This document shows, in pieces, positions 24,101 to 34,024 of a stretch of DNA of 64,000 nucleotides (position 1 is its first letter; the number at the start of each line of letters is the position of its first letter). Source of the stretch: Corythucha ciliata. Its lineage: Eukaryota; Arthropoda; Insecta; Hemiptera; Tingidae. Below the pieces are notes generated by a model. That model saw only the letters and a program-made list of their open reading frames with translations. It did no database searches and was not told the DNA's origin. A program made the translations under genes and the position numbers. Location of the stretch: NCBI GenBank assembly GCA_038030265.1, contig CM075937.1:26020198-26084197 (forward strand), read 5' to 3'.

Positions 24101-24330
24101 GAGGGTTCAATTTAATTTAATTTTTATTTTGTTAAACTCATTTCCACACAATCATTGGGTCAAAATTTTTATTTTCACCTAATTATATTTATTTATTTTT
24201 ATTTTTCCGAGTTCATTAGAAATTACCCCCAAATTACCCTTTTCAATCATTACCCCCATTTTACCCGCTAAGGTACGAAATTACCCCCAAAACGGGTAAT
24301 TACCCCCACATCGGCAACCCTGCTTGGGAG
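21198..24330 (-). mobile_element. Complete hAT transposon with perfect 8-bp target-site duplication
   Basis: The element spans 21206-24322 (3117 bases). Terminal inverted repeats are CAGGGTTGCCGAT at 21206 and ATCGGCAACCCTG ending at 24322. Both sides carry CTTGGGAG (21198-21205 and 24323-24330), an exact 8-base target duplication as hAT transposases make. Subterminal regions are packed with TTACCCCC motifs (about 21230-21305 and 24220-24310), probable transposase binding sites. One transposase gene lies on the minus strand. Intact ends, intact duplication and only one frameshift in the gene suggest a fairly recent insertion. Confidence 0.95.
21660..23902 (-). pseudogene. hAT transposase with BED-like zinc finger, one frameshift
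   Basis: It starts at ATG 23902. Exon 1 is 23902-23038, the intron 23037-22981 (57 bases, GTAAGG to TTTCAAG, phase 1) and exon 2 runs from 22980 to the stop at 21660, about 728 codons. In order: an acidic, Ser-rich N-terminus; a BED-like finger (YCKACDRTLGC then HSESAKH, about residues 120-150); the RNase H-like core with SIVIDETTDVG and VGFSSDTTNVMAG (catalytic Asp region); KLSTTRWLS; and the hAT C-terminal dimerisation domain with LTMPFSNACVERVFSTLKN. A single one-base loss near 22170 moves HNFSK out of frame with the following FYIELVSDLL. The rest is open, so the copy is nearly intact but should not make a full protein. It cuts and pastes elements carrying the CAGGGTTGCCGAT ends. Confidence 0.9.
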
Positions 24331-25439
24331 TACTACGTCGTTCTCCACATAAACATTTTGAACTTGTCGTGTATACATATATACTATACTGTCTGAGTGA
24401 TTTCTTATAGGAACCCATGGATAAATCAAACAAACGTTGGGCGTTTATTAACGAACAACAGTCATTAGTCATTACTTATCTCTTCAGTATCACTATCTGA
24501 TGCTCACGTAGCAACTTCGGCGGGTGTGAAATTTGCTCTTTTCTACCAGCATTTATATGAACTTTCATTGTTCGAAGGCTTGATTTACCAGGTTATTTAT
24601 CTACTGAAAGCTTACCGCATAGTAAAAGCGATCGATGACAGACACTTTGTCGTGATGATGGGCGAAGAGAGGAAAGCTCGTTCGGTTATAAGCTCTCCTT
24701 TATATACCTCTATACACGAGCGATGTTAATAAGCCGCTTCCCTCGTGACAGTATAGGTTTTTCTTCATTTTGGCTTACTTTAACCAGCAAATTCAATATC
24801 ACTGCATAAGATGCCGTAATACACAGCGAGATGCCCTAAACTGGTATTTCAGTTGCTTTGAAATTATGAGGTTTATTGTGTGCTTGTGCCAGTGTATCCA
24901 AACGCACACCTGGAGACCTATTCTCTCTCTCTAAAAAAAAAAGCAATGTTCATGTTCTTCTAATGTGTCTATTTCATTCATTTTAGTCAAACAAATGAAT
25001 GAAATAGAAACATTGCTACGAAAAACTTATTGCTTTTCTGTTAGAGAATAGGCCCCCTGACCTGAACTCATTTTTGCACTATGAGTATGAATTCGAACTG
25101 AACGGAATGTTGCTCCGTCTCATTGTTTACGTGAACCCCTTCCCCCCTCGACACTTCAGTCCAGAACGAGCAATCCAGGTTTATGCATCGATGAATCGTT
25201 GAATATAACCCAATAGTCAGTGCTAAATTAACCTACCAGGGCCGGGTGCATGGGTGTGTAGGGGCCAAGAGGTTGAATACATAATAAAATGTATGGTAGA
25301 TGTTTCTGTATAACATTTTCAGATGAAGCTCCAGCCCAAGTGTAGTCTACGCTTGGAATACGGCAATAATGGGGAAATTGCATGAATCTCATATTGGGGA
25401 GAAAAGCATACGGCTAGTTTGACCCGTGAACTGTAGGAT
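24331..25439. other. Non-coding stretch
   Basis: No coding frame was recognised. A short inverted repeat (ATTTCATTCATTT at 24970 against AAATGAATGAAAT at 24994, framed by AAAAGCAATGTT and AACATTGCT-like arms) forms a hairpin at about 24935-25040. Confidence 0.4.
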
Positions 25440-26812
25440 AACAACGGAGATTGCAACCCGATTGGTGCGTTTCAAGATTTTTAACCGTCAACGCGACAGG
25501 TGCATTTTTCCCCACCCTGGTGACAGTTGAGTATGCCATACTCACTTTCCCTGATTTTCATGATTTCAAGCATCTACTATCTTGTTCCGCGATTCTTGAG
25601 TCGTCGTCGACCATACCGAAAGTTTTTAAATGTACGTCATCATTGATAAAACATTTATGGTACCTAATTTAAATTCCAAAATTAACCTTCTTTACTACGA
25701 TGAAGAACGGATTGCTTGTTCATTTCACATCATTTGGGTGACTCGCGCTTATTTTGCCGTAAGAATCGACAAAATTCACTAGAATTACTCAAAATTATGT
25801 TACAACAATTAATTTGCATCACATTTCTTATTGCAAATCCCATAAAGTAAAATCAGCGCAAGTAGGAAGTAGGTACTTTCAGAACGCGGTGAAAAATAAT
25901 CACTACGCTCATTGAAAACTGAGTATATTCAGCTGAAAGTAGCAGTAAAAAGTTAGATTCTATCTCCCAGAAATCGATTAGGTGCTGCGCCTTCTAAGCT
26001 TGTTGTTTGCCAGTAGTACATTGTTCGAGTCCGAGAAATGGGTTGCGGAAATATGTGCATTCCCCTATGCACCTAAATGGTTCTACATGAGGCTGAGGCG
26101 AGCAAATTGAATATTTTAAATGATTGAAAGCCGCTTGCTGTCTACTTTGATGAAAAATAGAGAAAATGATGAAAAAAACAAGCGCTTACTCCTGGATGAC
26201 AGGGCACATGCCAGCACTCGCTTTTTCAATGCCACCTAGGTGACAGGTGAGTATAAGCATACTCACTAGATTTTAGAAGAATGATACTTATTAGTGGATT
26301 GGGGTCATCGTAACAGAATGGCTACGGTGGCAATTGATGCATAACTATAAGTAATGCAAATTTACGTGGGAGCCTCCCTCCCATTGGTGAAGCAGGGTCG
26401 CCAAACAGTCCCCTCAAAAATTCCGAGTGAGTATGGGATACTCACCTGTCGCGTAGAGGATTCAAAAACGTTCAAAGTTCTTCAGGAGGGGATGGATGGT
26501 GCGGGGGGAAATGACGTCAATGCAGACTTGTGAAGCATTTGAGGGAACTCTAAAATTGTTAGTTTACGAATGACATGACAATATTCCCCCATAGTAAACG
26601 CGTCTAACCCACTTCTTCACCGCATCATCCATTTCAACAAATAAGTTTTGACCGTTTTAACGTGATCGAACCCCCATTCAAAATTTTTGAAAATTCGCTA
26701 AAAAAGCATCATTGATTGATTTAAAAGTTGAATGTGAGCAATAGACTTGTGGAAGAGCCCTCTTTAAGAAACATCAACTTTTGAAAAATGTGCAAGTTCC
26801 CCATTGATTAAC
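25440..26812. repeat. Dispersed repeat copy 1, split by an insertion at about 25488-26460
   Basis: The outer parts match 63190-63560: TTGCAACCCGATTGGTGCG at 25451 matches TTGCAGCTCGATTGGTGCA at about 63201. TTCAAAGTTCTTCAGGAGGG at 26474 to GTTCCCCATTGATTAAC at 26795 matches 63238-63560 with moderate divergence. The split in copy 1 is filled by about 970 bases whose edges are inverted (ACGCGACAGGTG at 25491 against CACCTGTCGCG at 26441). Three GAGTATNNNATACTCAC-like palindromes sit at about 25530, 26250 and 26430. No coding was seen. Confidence 0.6.
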
Positions 26813-27544
26813 GCGGAGCCCTCAAGCGAATTTCTTAGCGTGTTAACAATGTTATTGTGTAATCAATGCATTGCTGTCGAAACGATGGGGTGCGAAAATG
26901 ATTGGTCTCTCGAGAGTTCAGAGACTAATGAACACTACCGGAAGTACTGGGCAAGTAAGATGAAACTACGGAACTTCCCTATCTATACTTTTCTGGTTGT
27001 TGGCAGGTGAATGTAAATTATCCAATTCTCTGAAGGGATAACTGCTACCGTCTACATTTGTAATAGAACTTCTCAAAGATCTGATTCCGCAACTAAGTAG
27101 GCTTCGATATTATGTAATTTGTACGTATAATTTGGGTCGACTTTTCAGAAATAGGTTCAAGGGTAAGCTTACCAAAGGAAGCAACGTTTAATTTATAATG
27201 ATGTTTCTAGATGGGCATTGTGGTAAGTCTCTTGTATGTATGACTAATTATTTAAGTTGTGGCCATCAATCTCACGTTTTATTATGCATATCCTTTACAG
27301 AACCGGCTTTCGACAGTTTATGTGATCTTCGTGTATGGACTTCTCACTCTGAATCACCACCTTGGAAACTCTGAAGACGAAATCCAAAATGGATCTTTTA
27401 TATCAGTATTTCTACCTTAGAACTTAGAAGCTAGCTTTAAAAATAAGAACATACACGCACCCTTGCATGTAAGAACTCAAAATGTGTCGTTTTTGATATC
27501 ACTGGATTCCAATAAACCAGATCTAGGTATATCGAACAAATCAA
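26813..27544. other. Non-coding spacer
   Basis: No recognisable coding sequence or repeat partner. Confidence 0.4.
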
Positions 27545-27970
27545 AAGCTGGCGCTCCCACTGTGACAGTTTGTCCGCTATCCTACGGAAATTAGTGGGAC
27601 AGGCCCCTCAAGAGGCTGTACGTCTTGCATATTTCGGGCACATCCATAGCCTTCTTTACCTTTAGCCTTCTGTCCTATGTTGCGATTGTTTGGGCTGGGT
27701 ATCTTCAGGGCCCAGAAGAGGGTCATTCGCATAATGGAGGGACTTCCACCCACAGCCTCGTGTCGACGAGCTTTTTTGAAGCTTATAACTCATCCTCTCC
27801 CTTATATATTCATTCTGTAATGTCTGACATATGTGAGAAACGCGCTGCAGGAATTTAAGACAGTCTCTGAAGTTCATGGGCATGACACGAGGGGAAGAGC
27901 AGACCTATAGTCGTGAACTTCACAAAGCTGATTGTGACGAGGAGTAGTTTTCCGATTGTGCTGTTCAGTA
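27545..27970 (+). pseudogene. LINE reverse transcriptase C-terminal fragment
   Basis: The first frame reads SWRSHCDSLSAILRKLVGQA and AYFGHIHSLLY, the region after the RT thumb in Jockey/CR1-type LINEs. A shift near 27660 leads into IFRAQKRVIRIMEGLPPTAS, then CRRAF and LPYIFIL, and after a TAA into LTYVRNALQEF and HGHDTRGRADL. The R-A-Q-K-R-x-I-R-I motif followed by an H..DTR stretch is characteristic of the end of ORF2. At least one frameshift and two stops are visible. Neither the catalytic core nor the 3' end is present. Confidence 0.65.
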
Positions 27971-28311
27971 GCGGCTCGTGGCCTGTTGACGGGGTGGGGC
28001 ACGTAATATTGATAAATGTCATTTATTAAAAATATCGGCGAGATAGGGAATTTTTTTTTTTTTTTTTTTCATACTTACTTTGCTTTTCAACCATAGGCCG
28101 AATAGGTAGCTCGCGAAGTGTACGTAAAAGCCAAAATGCCTTGAGGGAAAAGTTTGGGCTTCGGATAAATTTATGTTTTATGATTAAATGAAATTTTAGT
28201 TTATGATTTTATATAAATTCGTAAAGAAGCATTTGTTGCTCGTATAGATGCAATATGTTACCTTCGTGGGGAAATAATAGTCGAAACGGACCAGAAAACA
28301 AGAAGAAAATT
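27971..28311. other. Spacer with a 19-base T-run
   Basis: A T-run at 28051-28069 could be the poly(A) tail of a minus-strand retroelement, but no such coding sequence follows. Nothing else was recognised. Confidence 0.35.
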
Positions 28312-28697
28312 TCGCTCCGGCAGCCGGCGGTCGGAAAGAGTGCATTTCATTTTGTATACGGATACTCTAAGCCGTCCCAGAAGTAGTAATGTTGAGACCA
28401 TGATTTGTTTCGTTAATGTTTGACACTCCCTCGTACTGTTTGCTGCCGGGTTTGTTTAAGCTGAACTTAATGGGAATCAAAGGCTATTTCAAAATGGAAT
28501 CATCATACCGAATGTAATCTTCTGGAATCAACTGGTGATTTGTAGTGATTTTTTTAACATTTCAACCCCTATTTTCCCCCCTCCACCTTGACCGATTTGG
28601 CCCAAATGTAATACCGACCGGGACCTTATGGCTACTGATTTTTGTGCCAAAGCGCGTTCCGCTAAATTGATTTCTTCGAGAGTTATCTTGCGACAAT
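28312..28697 (+). mobile_element. Non-autonomous element, CGCTCCGGCAG family, 3'-truncated copy
   Basis: The left end TCGCTCCGGCAGCCGGCGG, followed by AAAGAGTGCATTTCATT, matches 46788 and, reversed, 50458. The body continues with GAATCAACTGGTGATTTG, CCGATTTGGCCCAAATG and GCGTTCCGCTAAATTGAT to CGAGAGTTATC, all found in the copies at 46970-47700 and 49880-50450. The right end with its GTGCATT hairpin is missing here. Non-coding. Confidence 0.7.
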
Positions 28698-29649
28698 GGC
28701 GTCCTCTCCCATTCGTTAAGTAAAATGTTCAGCCGATGAGAAGGTATAAGCATTAAGAAAGAAATGGACAAAGTCCTGAATTTTGGTAGTTTTTTTGGCT
28801 ATCCTATAAGCATGAGACCTAGCATAGGCATTTGCCTGGGACCTCCTTCACCCCCGGTCATAGGCTCTGGGTGGGTCGCCCCTTTAAAATGTCATCAAAA
28901 AAGTCTTAGCAAAGTTGAGTGTTTTATTAAATATTTCTTAGCTATTATTAGTATGCAGAGTCGACCCTTACATTTTTCTTAGCTAAGATTATTTTTAAGT
29001 AAAAATTAACGTAAAGTAAATTTTTGTCTTATCGTTCGAATTCTTCAGGGAATAGCGGCAGTATTATTTTATTTAAGAGAGCGTTAATTGTTGAATTGTT
29101 GATCTGTTCTTTGATTTTTCTTACTTTTTTGTTATGAATGATATTCATTTAACCCCCATTTTATTGGCTGTATTTAAAGAACAGTTATTGCCACCGCAGT
29201 ATATTTATTTCTTCGGAAGCACGGGCATTTATTTATAGGCCCTCTTCCTTCGTAAATGTTATTCAAAACAGTTTTTTATCTGCAGTTCAATCATATTTCA
29301 TCTTCCCTGGATTTAGCTGTCCATTTTTCGACCGTCGACCATTGACTATTACTTTCTATAGTCCTGTCGTCCAGTTAACCAATTTTCAATATTAGAGGCA
29401 GCTATACTAATACGTCTCCAACATTAGTGCGTCGCGCAGGTGAACGCTGCGTCATTACGGGCTGTAAAAAAGGCCCTTCCAACTAGTGGATATTTTCGCC
29501 TCACTTCAAAGGACTCTGGACTTCTCCAAAGTGATGTTACCTCCATTAGCGCACAGCCTAATCTCCTAAATCCAGGACATATGATCACTCGGTTTCATCG
29601 TTGCCTTACTGCACACTTGCCTTTCACGTTCCACAGTTTTCAAAAAACA
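28698..29649. other. Non-coding spacer
   Basis: No coding frame was recognised before the Myb-like gene remnant. The long open stretch starting at 29440 upstream of the ATG at 29653 has no family-like sequence. Confidence 0.4.
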
Positions 29650-29652
29650 AGG

Positions 29653-30594
29653 ATGGAGGGATCCAAAAAAAGAGTGAATTTTTCCGCCACAGAAAAAAAT
29701 ATTCTAAAAGATCTAGTAGAAAAACATAAAAACGTTCTAGAAAATAAAAGGTCAGATGCCGTTTCAGCCGCGAATAAAAAGAGAAAATGGGAGGAGTCAT
29801 GAATTCAACTCGAACAGAGAATGTGTTACGGTAAATGGTAAAAATGCAAGAGTTATTTCCATTGTTTGTTAGGTCATGTTAATCTAGGTCTGTTCCAGCA
29901 AGGTGTTCGGAGCAGAGTTGCCATATGGGACCAACCAATAAAATGTAATTAACTTACATTTTATTGGTCGATCCCATAGAAGCACCTTGCTGGAACAGAC
30001 CTAATAATATTGTTTGTAATTTTTATAGAGGAATCCCGACCAGCTGAAGAAGGCCTGGGAGAATCTAAAACAGGCAAGAAGGAAGGAGTTGGGAGCTGAG
30101 AAGAGGCAGCGTTTGGGAACGGGAGGAGGTCCTGGGACTTCATCGACCCCTGACGACCCGGACCCGGACTGTTGACTGCGACACGCCCAGACTGATCGAA
30201 ACCGGGGCATGTTCGTCATTTGTATTGTCTGATGATGGGATAATCGTGGAAGAAACGTACACCCAAACTGACGGGGAAAATCAAGATCCACAATCAAACT
30301 GTGTGTGAATTTTTCTTTGAGGCATTTTACCTTTATTATTCAATTTTTTTGTTTTCAGCAACGGCTGCCAAAAGGTCTGCTCTGAATTTGGAGGTGGACG
30401 CGAGATTAGAAAAGGTGCAAAGAAGAGCAGGAAAAGAAAATGAGTGGCACGCTCTGAAGAAAAAGGAACTCGAGCTTGGGATAAAGACTGCTGAGCTCGA
30501 GGTCAAGATAAAAGAAGAAGAACTGGCTCTGGCCATGGCTAGGAGAGCTTTACATTTGAAAAAATTCAAAGAGGAGGAGGAAGGACGATTATAG
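29653..30594 (+). pseudogene. Myb/SANT-like DNA-binding protein of the PIF/Harbinger type, decayed
   Basis: From ATG 29653 the frame reads MEGSKKRVNFSATEKNILK and KRSDAVSAANKKRKWEE, the first two helices of a Myb/SANT-like (Myb_DNA-bind_5) domain. A frameshift near 29800 leads to HEFNSNRECVT, which ends at a GTAAAT donor (about 29835). An intron runs to TTTTTATAG at 30027, and the next exon resumes with RNPDQLKKAWENLK, the third helix. TGGGPGTSSTPDDPDPD follows, then another frameshift near 30165, an acidic part (LSDDGIIVEE) and a possible second intron ending at TTTTCAG (30359). The last exon, 30360-30594, encodes a charged coiled coil (ELELGIKTAELEVKIKEEEL). In Harbinger elements such a protein carries the transposase into the nucleus and binds DNA. 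No transposase is adjacent here, so this is an isolated relic or an old domesticated copy. Confidence 0.7.
29885..30003. mobile_element. 119-bp foldback MITE inside the Myb-gene intron
   Basis: Its arms are TAGGTCTGTTCCAGCAAGGT at 29885 and ACCTTGCTGGAACAGACCTA ending at 30003, with an inner palindrome CAATAAAATGTAA / TTACATTTTATTGG around a central TTAAC. It lies wholly within the intron (29836-30027), so the host gene would not have been disrupted by it. Confidence 0.75.
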
Positions 30595-31974
30595 GAGCTC
30601 AGCAAGAAAAAAGTCAGTATTATTTTACATTTACAATAAAAATAAGACATCAGCACGAAATATACAATTGAACGATGAATCTAGAAGCGTGATAACAAAC
30701 AATAATCACATCCAGTGGCGAATGCTGGTTCGAAAGGCAGGGCAAGCGGTAAAGGACCAAAATCTGGCATCCAAAGAAATAAAAATGATGTTTCAATTTT
30801 CAAAATATGTTACCTGAACACGTTCCCAGCGAGTTTATTAATTAGATAATAAGTATAAAGATTAGGCGTTCAACAAGATGTGTATTGATACGAAAATCAG
30901 TGAAAACATGCCCAGACAATTAACCAGATCAATTTTCAGACTTGAAAATTAGTCAACTGCATTGATAATAAATTTGGTAATTCGAATAATGAAATTCCAG
31001 AAAAGGCTCATTGCCCCTGAAGCAGCCTGAAGAATGATTCAGACAGAGATGTTCCCAACTTTTTCTGATCGAATCTGATCTGTTGGCTTTTATGGGCCAT
31101 TTTCATAGTCAGTACTTGAATTGAAATTATCCTTATAGTATCCTTATACAGTCTCCGCTTAAATAATTTTGTTTGAAAGATACTCGTGCGAGTCACGAGT
31201 GCGGAGTCCATGGATATGGGGCAAAATCTCCTCGAAATTCTACTTGCTCACAAGCATTACTATTATGTATTATTATTTATTTTTTTCAAAAAACAAGTAA
31301 ACGGTTATAATCATGAGGGTATTCTGTAACTTTAAGGTATCGCTGTCGTAATTCTTATGATTTAATTCATTTTCTTTTAAAATGCAACTAAATCACAGGT
31401 GCCTTTTCGGTTTTCGATTGAAAATCCGACACCTTAAAGTTACAGAACAGTCCCCACGGTCAAACACAAGTGGCTACCTCCACGCCACGGACCTCCTCCA
31501 ACTCGTACACCGAATCAGAAGCAAACAAACAAGGAAGAGCGCTCCACGAGTAGAAATGCTGTACTACTTCTGGATACACGACTTGAGGGGTTTCGAGAAA
31601 AGAATCAGAGATCTGAGATGAACAAAAACCAATTTTTGGCATTAAAAGAAAGGCGATTGGACTCATTTATCGCTTTAATTCAATTAATGAGCTCAATTGG
31701 GATAGAAATGTTGAAGTAAAACGTCCGAAATGTAGCATTTTGGACTTATACTGGCATCGCCCCTGCAAGCGGAATTCAAGCCGCTTCTCCCAACTGTGAG
31801 GCCCGCCTTCGTGAATTGTCGGTTTGCCGATCTCTCTGTAGTGCCTCACATCTTTCTTGTTTATGATGAGAGGGATACTAATTGCTTCCTTTATTTTATT
31901 TGGCTTTTAAACAAATAAAATAACGGAATTTGTAAAAAAAAATCAAAAATAATAATTAACAATATTTCAAAAAG
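30595..31974. other. Non-coding stretch
   Basis: AT-rich with no protein-like frame. TAAAATAACG inverted around 31905 (AAATAAAATAACG against TTATTTTATTTGG) forms a small hairpin. The 5' LTR of the BEL/Pao element that starts near 31975 was looked for here and not found. Confidence 0.4.
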
Positions 31975-31985
31975 CTAAGTTCTTA

Positions 31986-32740
31986 GTCAACGACGAAACG
32001 TTCCAAGTTCAAAAAATTACCCACGAAAAAAACTTGAAAATCGCCCCCAAGACTCAAAAGGAACGACTGATTCTTCGAAAGGTACTCAACGCCCGTGTCC
32101 CGCGTGCAAATTGGAAGGACACAAAATCTATAGTTGTCCCAAATTTAAGCAGTTGAGCAATTCTCAACGCCTTGAAGTGGTTAAGTCCAACTCACTGTGC
32201 TTTTCGTGCCTCGGCTTTCACTAAAAAGCCTCATGCAAGTCAGAGGCTAGATGCTCTGTTTGTGGTAACGCTCATCACACGCTTTTGCGCATACCTCGCT
32301 CAAAGGAAAGCCCAACACCAATTGCGTTCAACGCTTTGAAGGATGATACTGAAGAGTCATCAAGCCTGAAGCCCCTCTCTCCCTCTTGCACAATCGCTGG
32401 CGCCAGCCAAAAATCAACCGTATTGCTAAGAACAGCAATAATTTATATTGATGACTTCCACGGAAATCCTTGTTCTGTTAGAGCTATCGTGGACCCCGGG
32501 TCTCAAACTTGCCTCATTACTGAGAGCTGCGCTCAGCGCCTCAAGCTTAAACGAACCCGACCGCCTCATGTCCGCCTCTCTGGATTGTCTAATATCGAAG
32601 TACCGTCAAGCAAGGGAGCTCTTAACTGTCATATTCGCTCTTCTAAACAATCGAAAAACGAGTTAATAGTGGAGGCGCTGGTTCTTCCCAAAATATCTGC
32701 CGAGCATCCTAACTCACAAATAAGCCCGGCAGTAAAATAA
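31986..32740 (+). pseudogene. BEL/Pao gag C-terminus and protease, one stop
   Basis: A single frame covers a basic linker, then CPACKLEGHKIYSCPKF and CFSCLGFH followed by CKSEARCSVCGNAHH, zinc knuckles of Pao-type Gag. A TAA at 32222-32224 interrupts the second knuckle. Protease follows: RAIVDPGSQTCLITESCAQR holds the catalytic Asp, with Pro instead of the usual Ser/Thr after it. Behind it the frame goes to LPKISAEHP and ends at 32740. In BEL/Pao elements gag and pol are cleaved by this protease. The stop and the DPG variant argue against activity. Confidence 0.75.
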
Positions 32741-33914
32741 TAATTCTCTAACCTAGTTTTGGCCGATCCCAAATTTGATGAAAAGGCTCCCATTGATTTC
32801 CTCATCGGGCTGATATCTACTTCGATATATTACACGAATCACACAATGCCATAAAGGGAAACCCTGGGGCCATATCCACGATATTCGGGTGGGTTATTGG
32901 AGGAGTAGTGCCAGAAGGAGTGGCGCCCCCGACCCCTACCAGTTTGCTTTACTGTTGCGAGAACCTGAACGATTCCCTTAAAAGATTCTGGGAGGTGGAA
33001 GACGTGTAGAAACCTGACGTACGCGACCCCGAGGATGAGGCATGCGAGGAACATTTTCGATCAACTTATCAACGTGATGAAAATGGCCGATACGTATAGT
33101 AGTCCTCCCCTTTAAGGGTGATCCATCCACTCTACCGGACACTCGGGGCATCGCTCTTAAGCGCCTAATGAGTTTAGAAAGGCGCCTTGAACATCAGCCC
33201 AACGCGCTAAAGGAATATAGCCGAAATATGGATGAATACATCAGCCTGGGACATGTGTCAGAGGCGCGGTGTTTTTCGAAGTACGTCATCCCTCATCATT
33301 GTGTAGCAAAAGAGAGTAGCAGTACCACCAAACTAAGGACCGTTTTTGACGTATCACTTAGCCCGAACAAGAGATTCCCTTCACTCAATGACCTCCTTTT
33401 ATCGGGGCCTAAGCTGCAGCTCGACATTGCCGATATCATCATGATCTTCCGTCTACGCCCCGTAGTCGTGTGTTGCGATTTGCAACAGATGTATCGTCAG
33501 GTCTTAGTTTCGGCCGAGCAACGCAAACATCAATGCATTTGGTACAGATCTCCAAGTGACGGCCAAATCAAGCTGTACTCACTGGACACGTTGACATTTG
33601 GAGTCAAGCCCAGAGCTTTCTTAGCCCAACGGGTGCTGCATCAGCTGGTTGAAGATGAGGGCAGCAATTATCCAGCCGCATCTAAAGTTATAAAATCTAA
33701 AACATTCGTGGATGACATATGCGCAAGCGTTGACTCAGTGGACGAAGGCTTGGAACTTCAACATCAGCTTATCTCTCTATTTTCTTTGGCTGGATTTACC
33801 CTCCACAAATGGTTAAGCAACGAGCAAGCAATTCTAGACGCAGCTCCACCGGAGCACCGAGAGCATCGCTTGGTGCTCCGATCGGCAGATAGTGATCCAA
33901 AGTTAAAAATTTAG
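32741..33914 (+). pseudogene. BEL/Pao reverse transcriptase with frameshifts
   Basis: After the protease, family-like sequence continues in shifted frames: FDEKAPIDFLIG, ADIYFDILHES, GWVIGG, FWEVEDV, FRSTYQRDENGRYV. The main frame begins near 33168 with LERRLEHQPNALKEYS. Polymerase motifs are CCDLQQMYRQV (first catalytic Asp) and TFVDDICAS (the Y/F-VDD box). LAGFTLHKWLSN marks the thumb. A frameshift near 33905 moves the linker (LHYDPGVDSFSF) out of frame, and the next open frame starts at 34025. At least four breaks lie between 32740 and 34025, so the element cannot make a full Pol. Confidence 0.85.
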
Positions 33915-34024
33915 GCCTGCACTACGATCCCGGCGTAGATTCCTTCTCATTTTCTATAAGCCCAATCACCACGCCACGATCTAAGAGGGGGCTGCTCTCG
34001 CAAATCGCCAGTCTATATGACCCA

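Noticed and set aside
26015..26045. B-box-like GTTCGAGTCCGAG
   Set aside because: No A box at a suitable distance and no stem could be drawn, so it was not called as a tRNA or SINE.
31000..31975. Possible 5' LTR of the BEL/Pao element
   Set aside because: No TGTTCAGGACAAG-like start was found upstream of the gag knuckles; the element is 5'-truncated.
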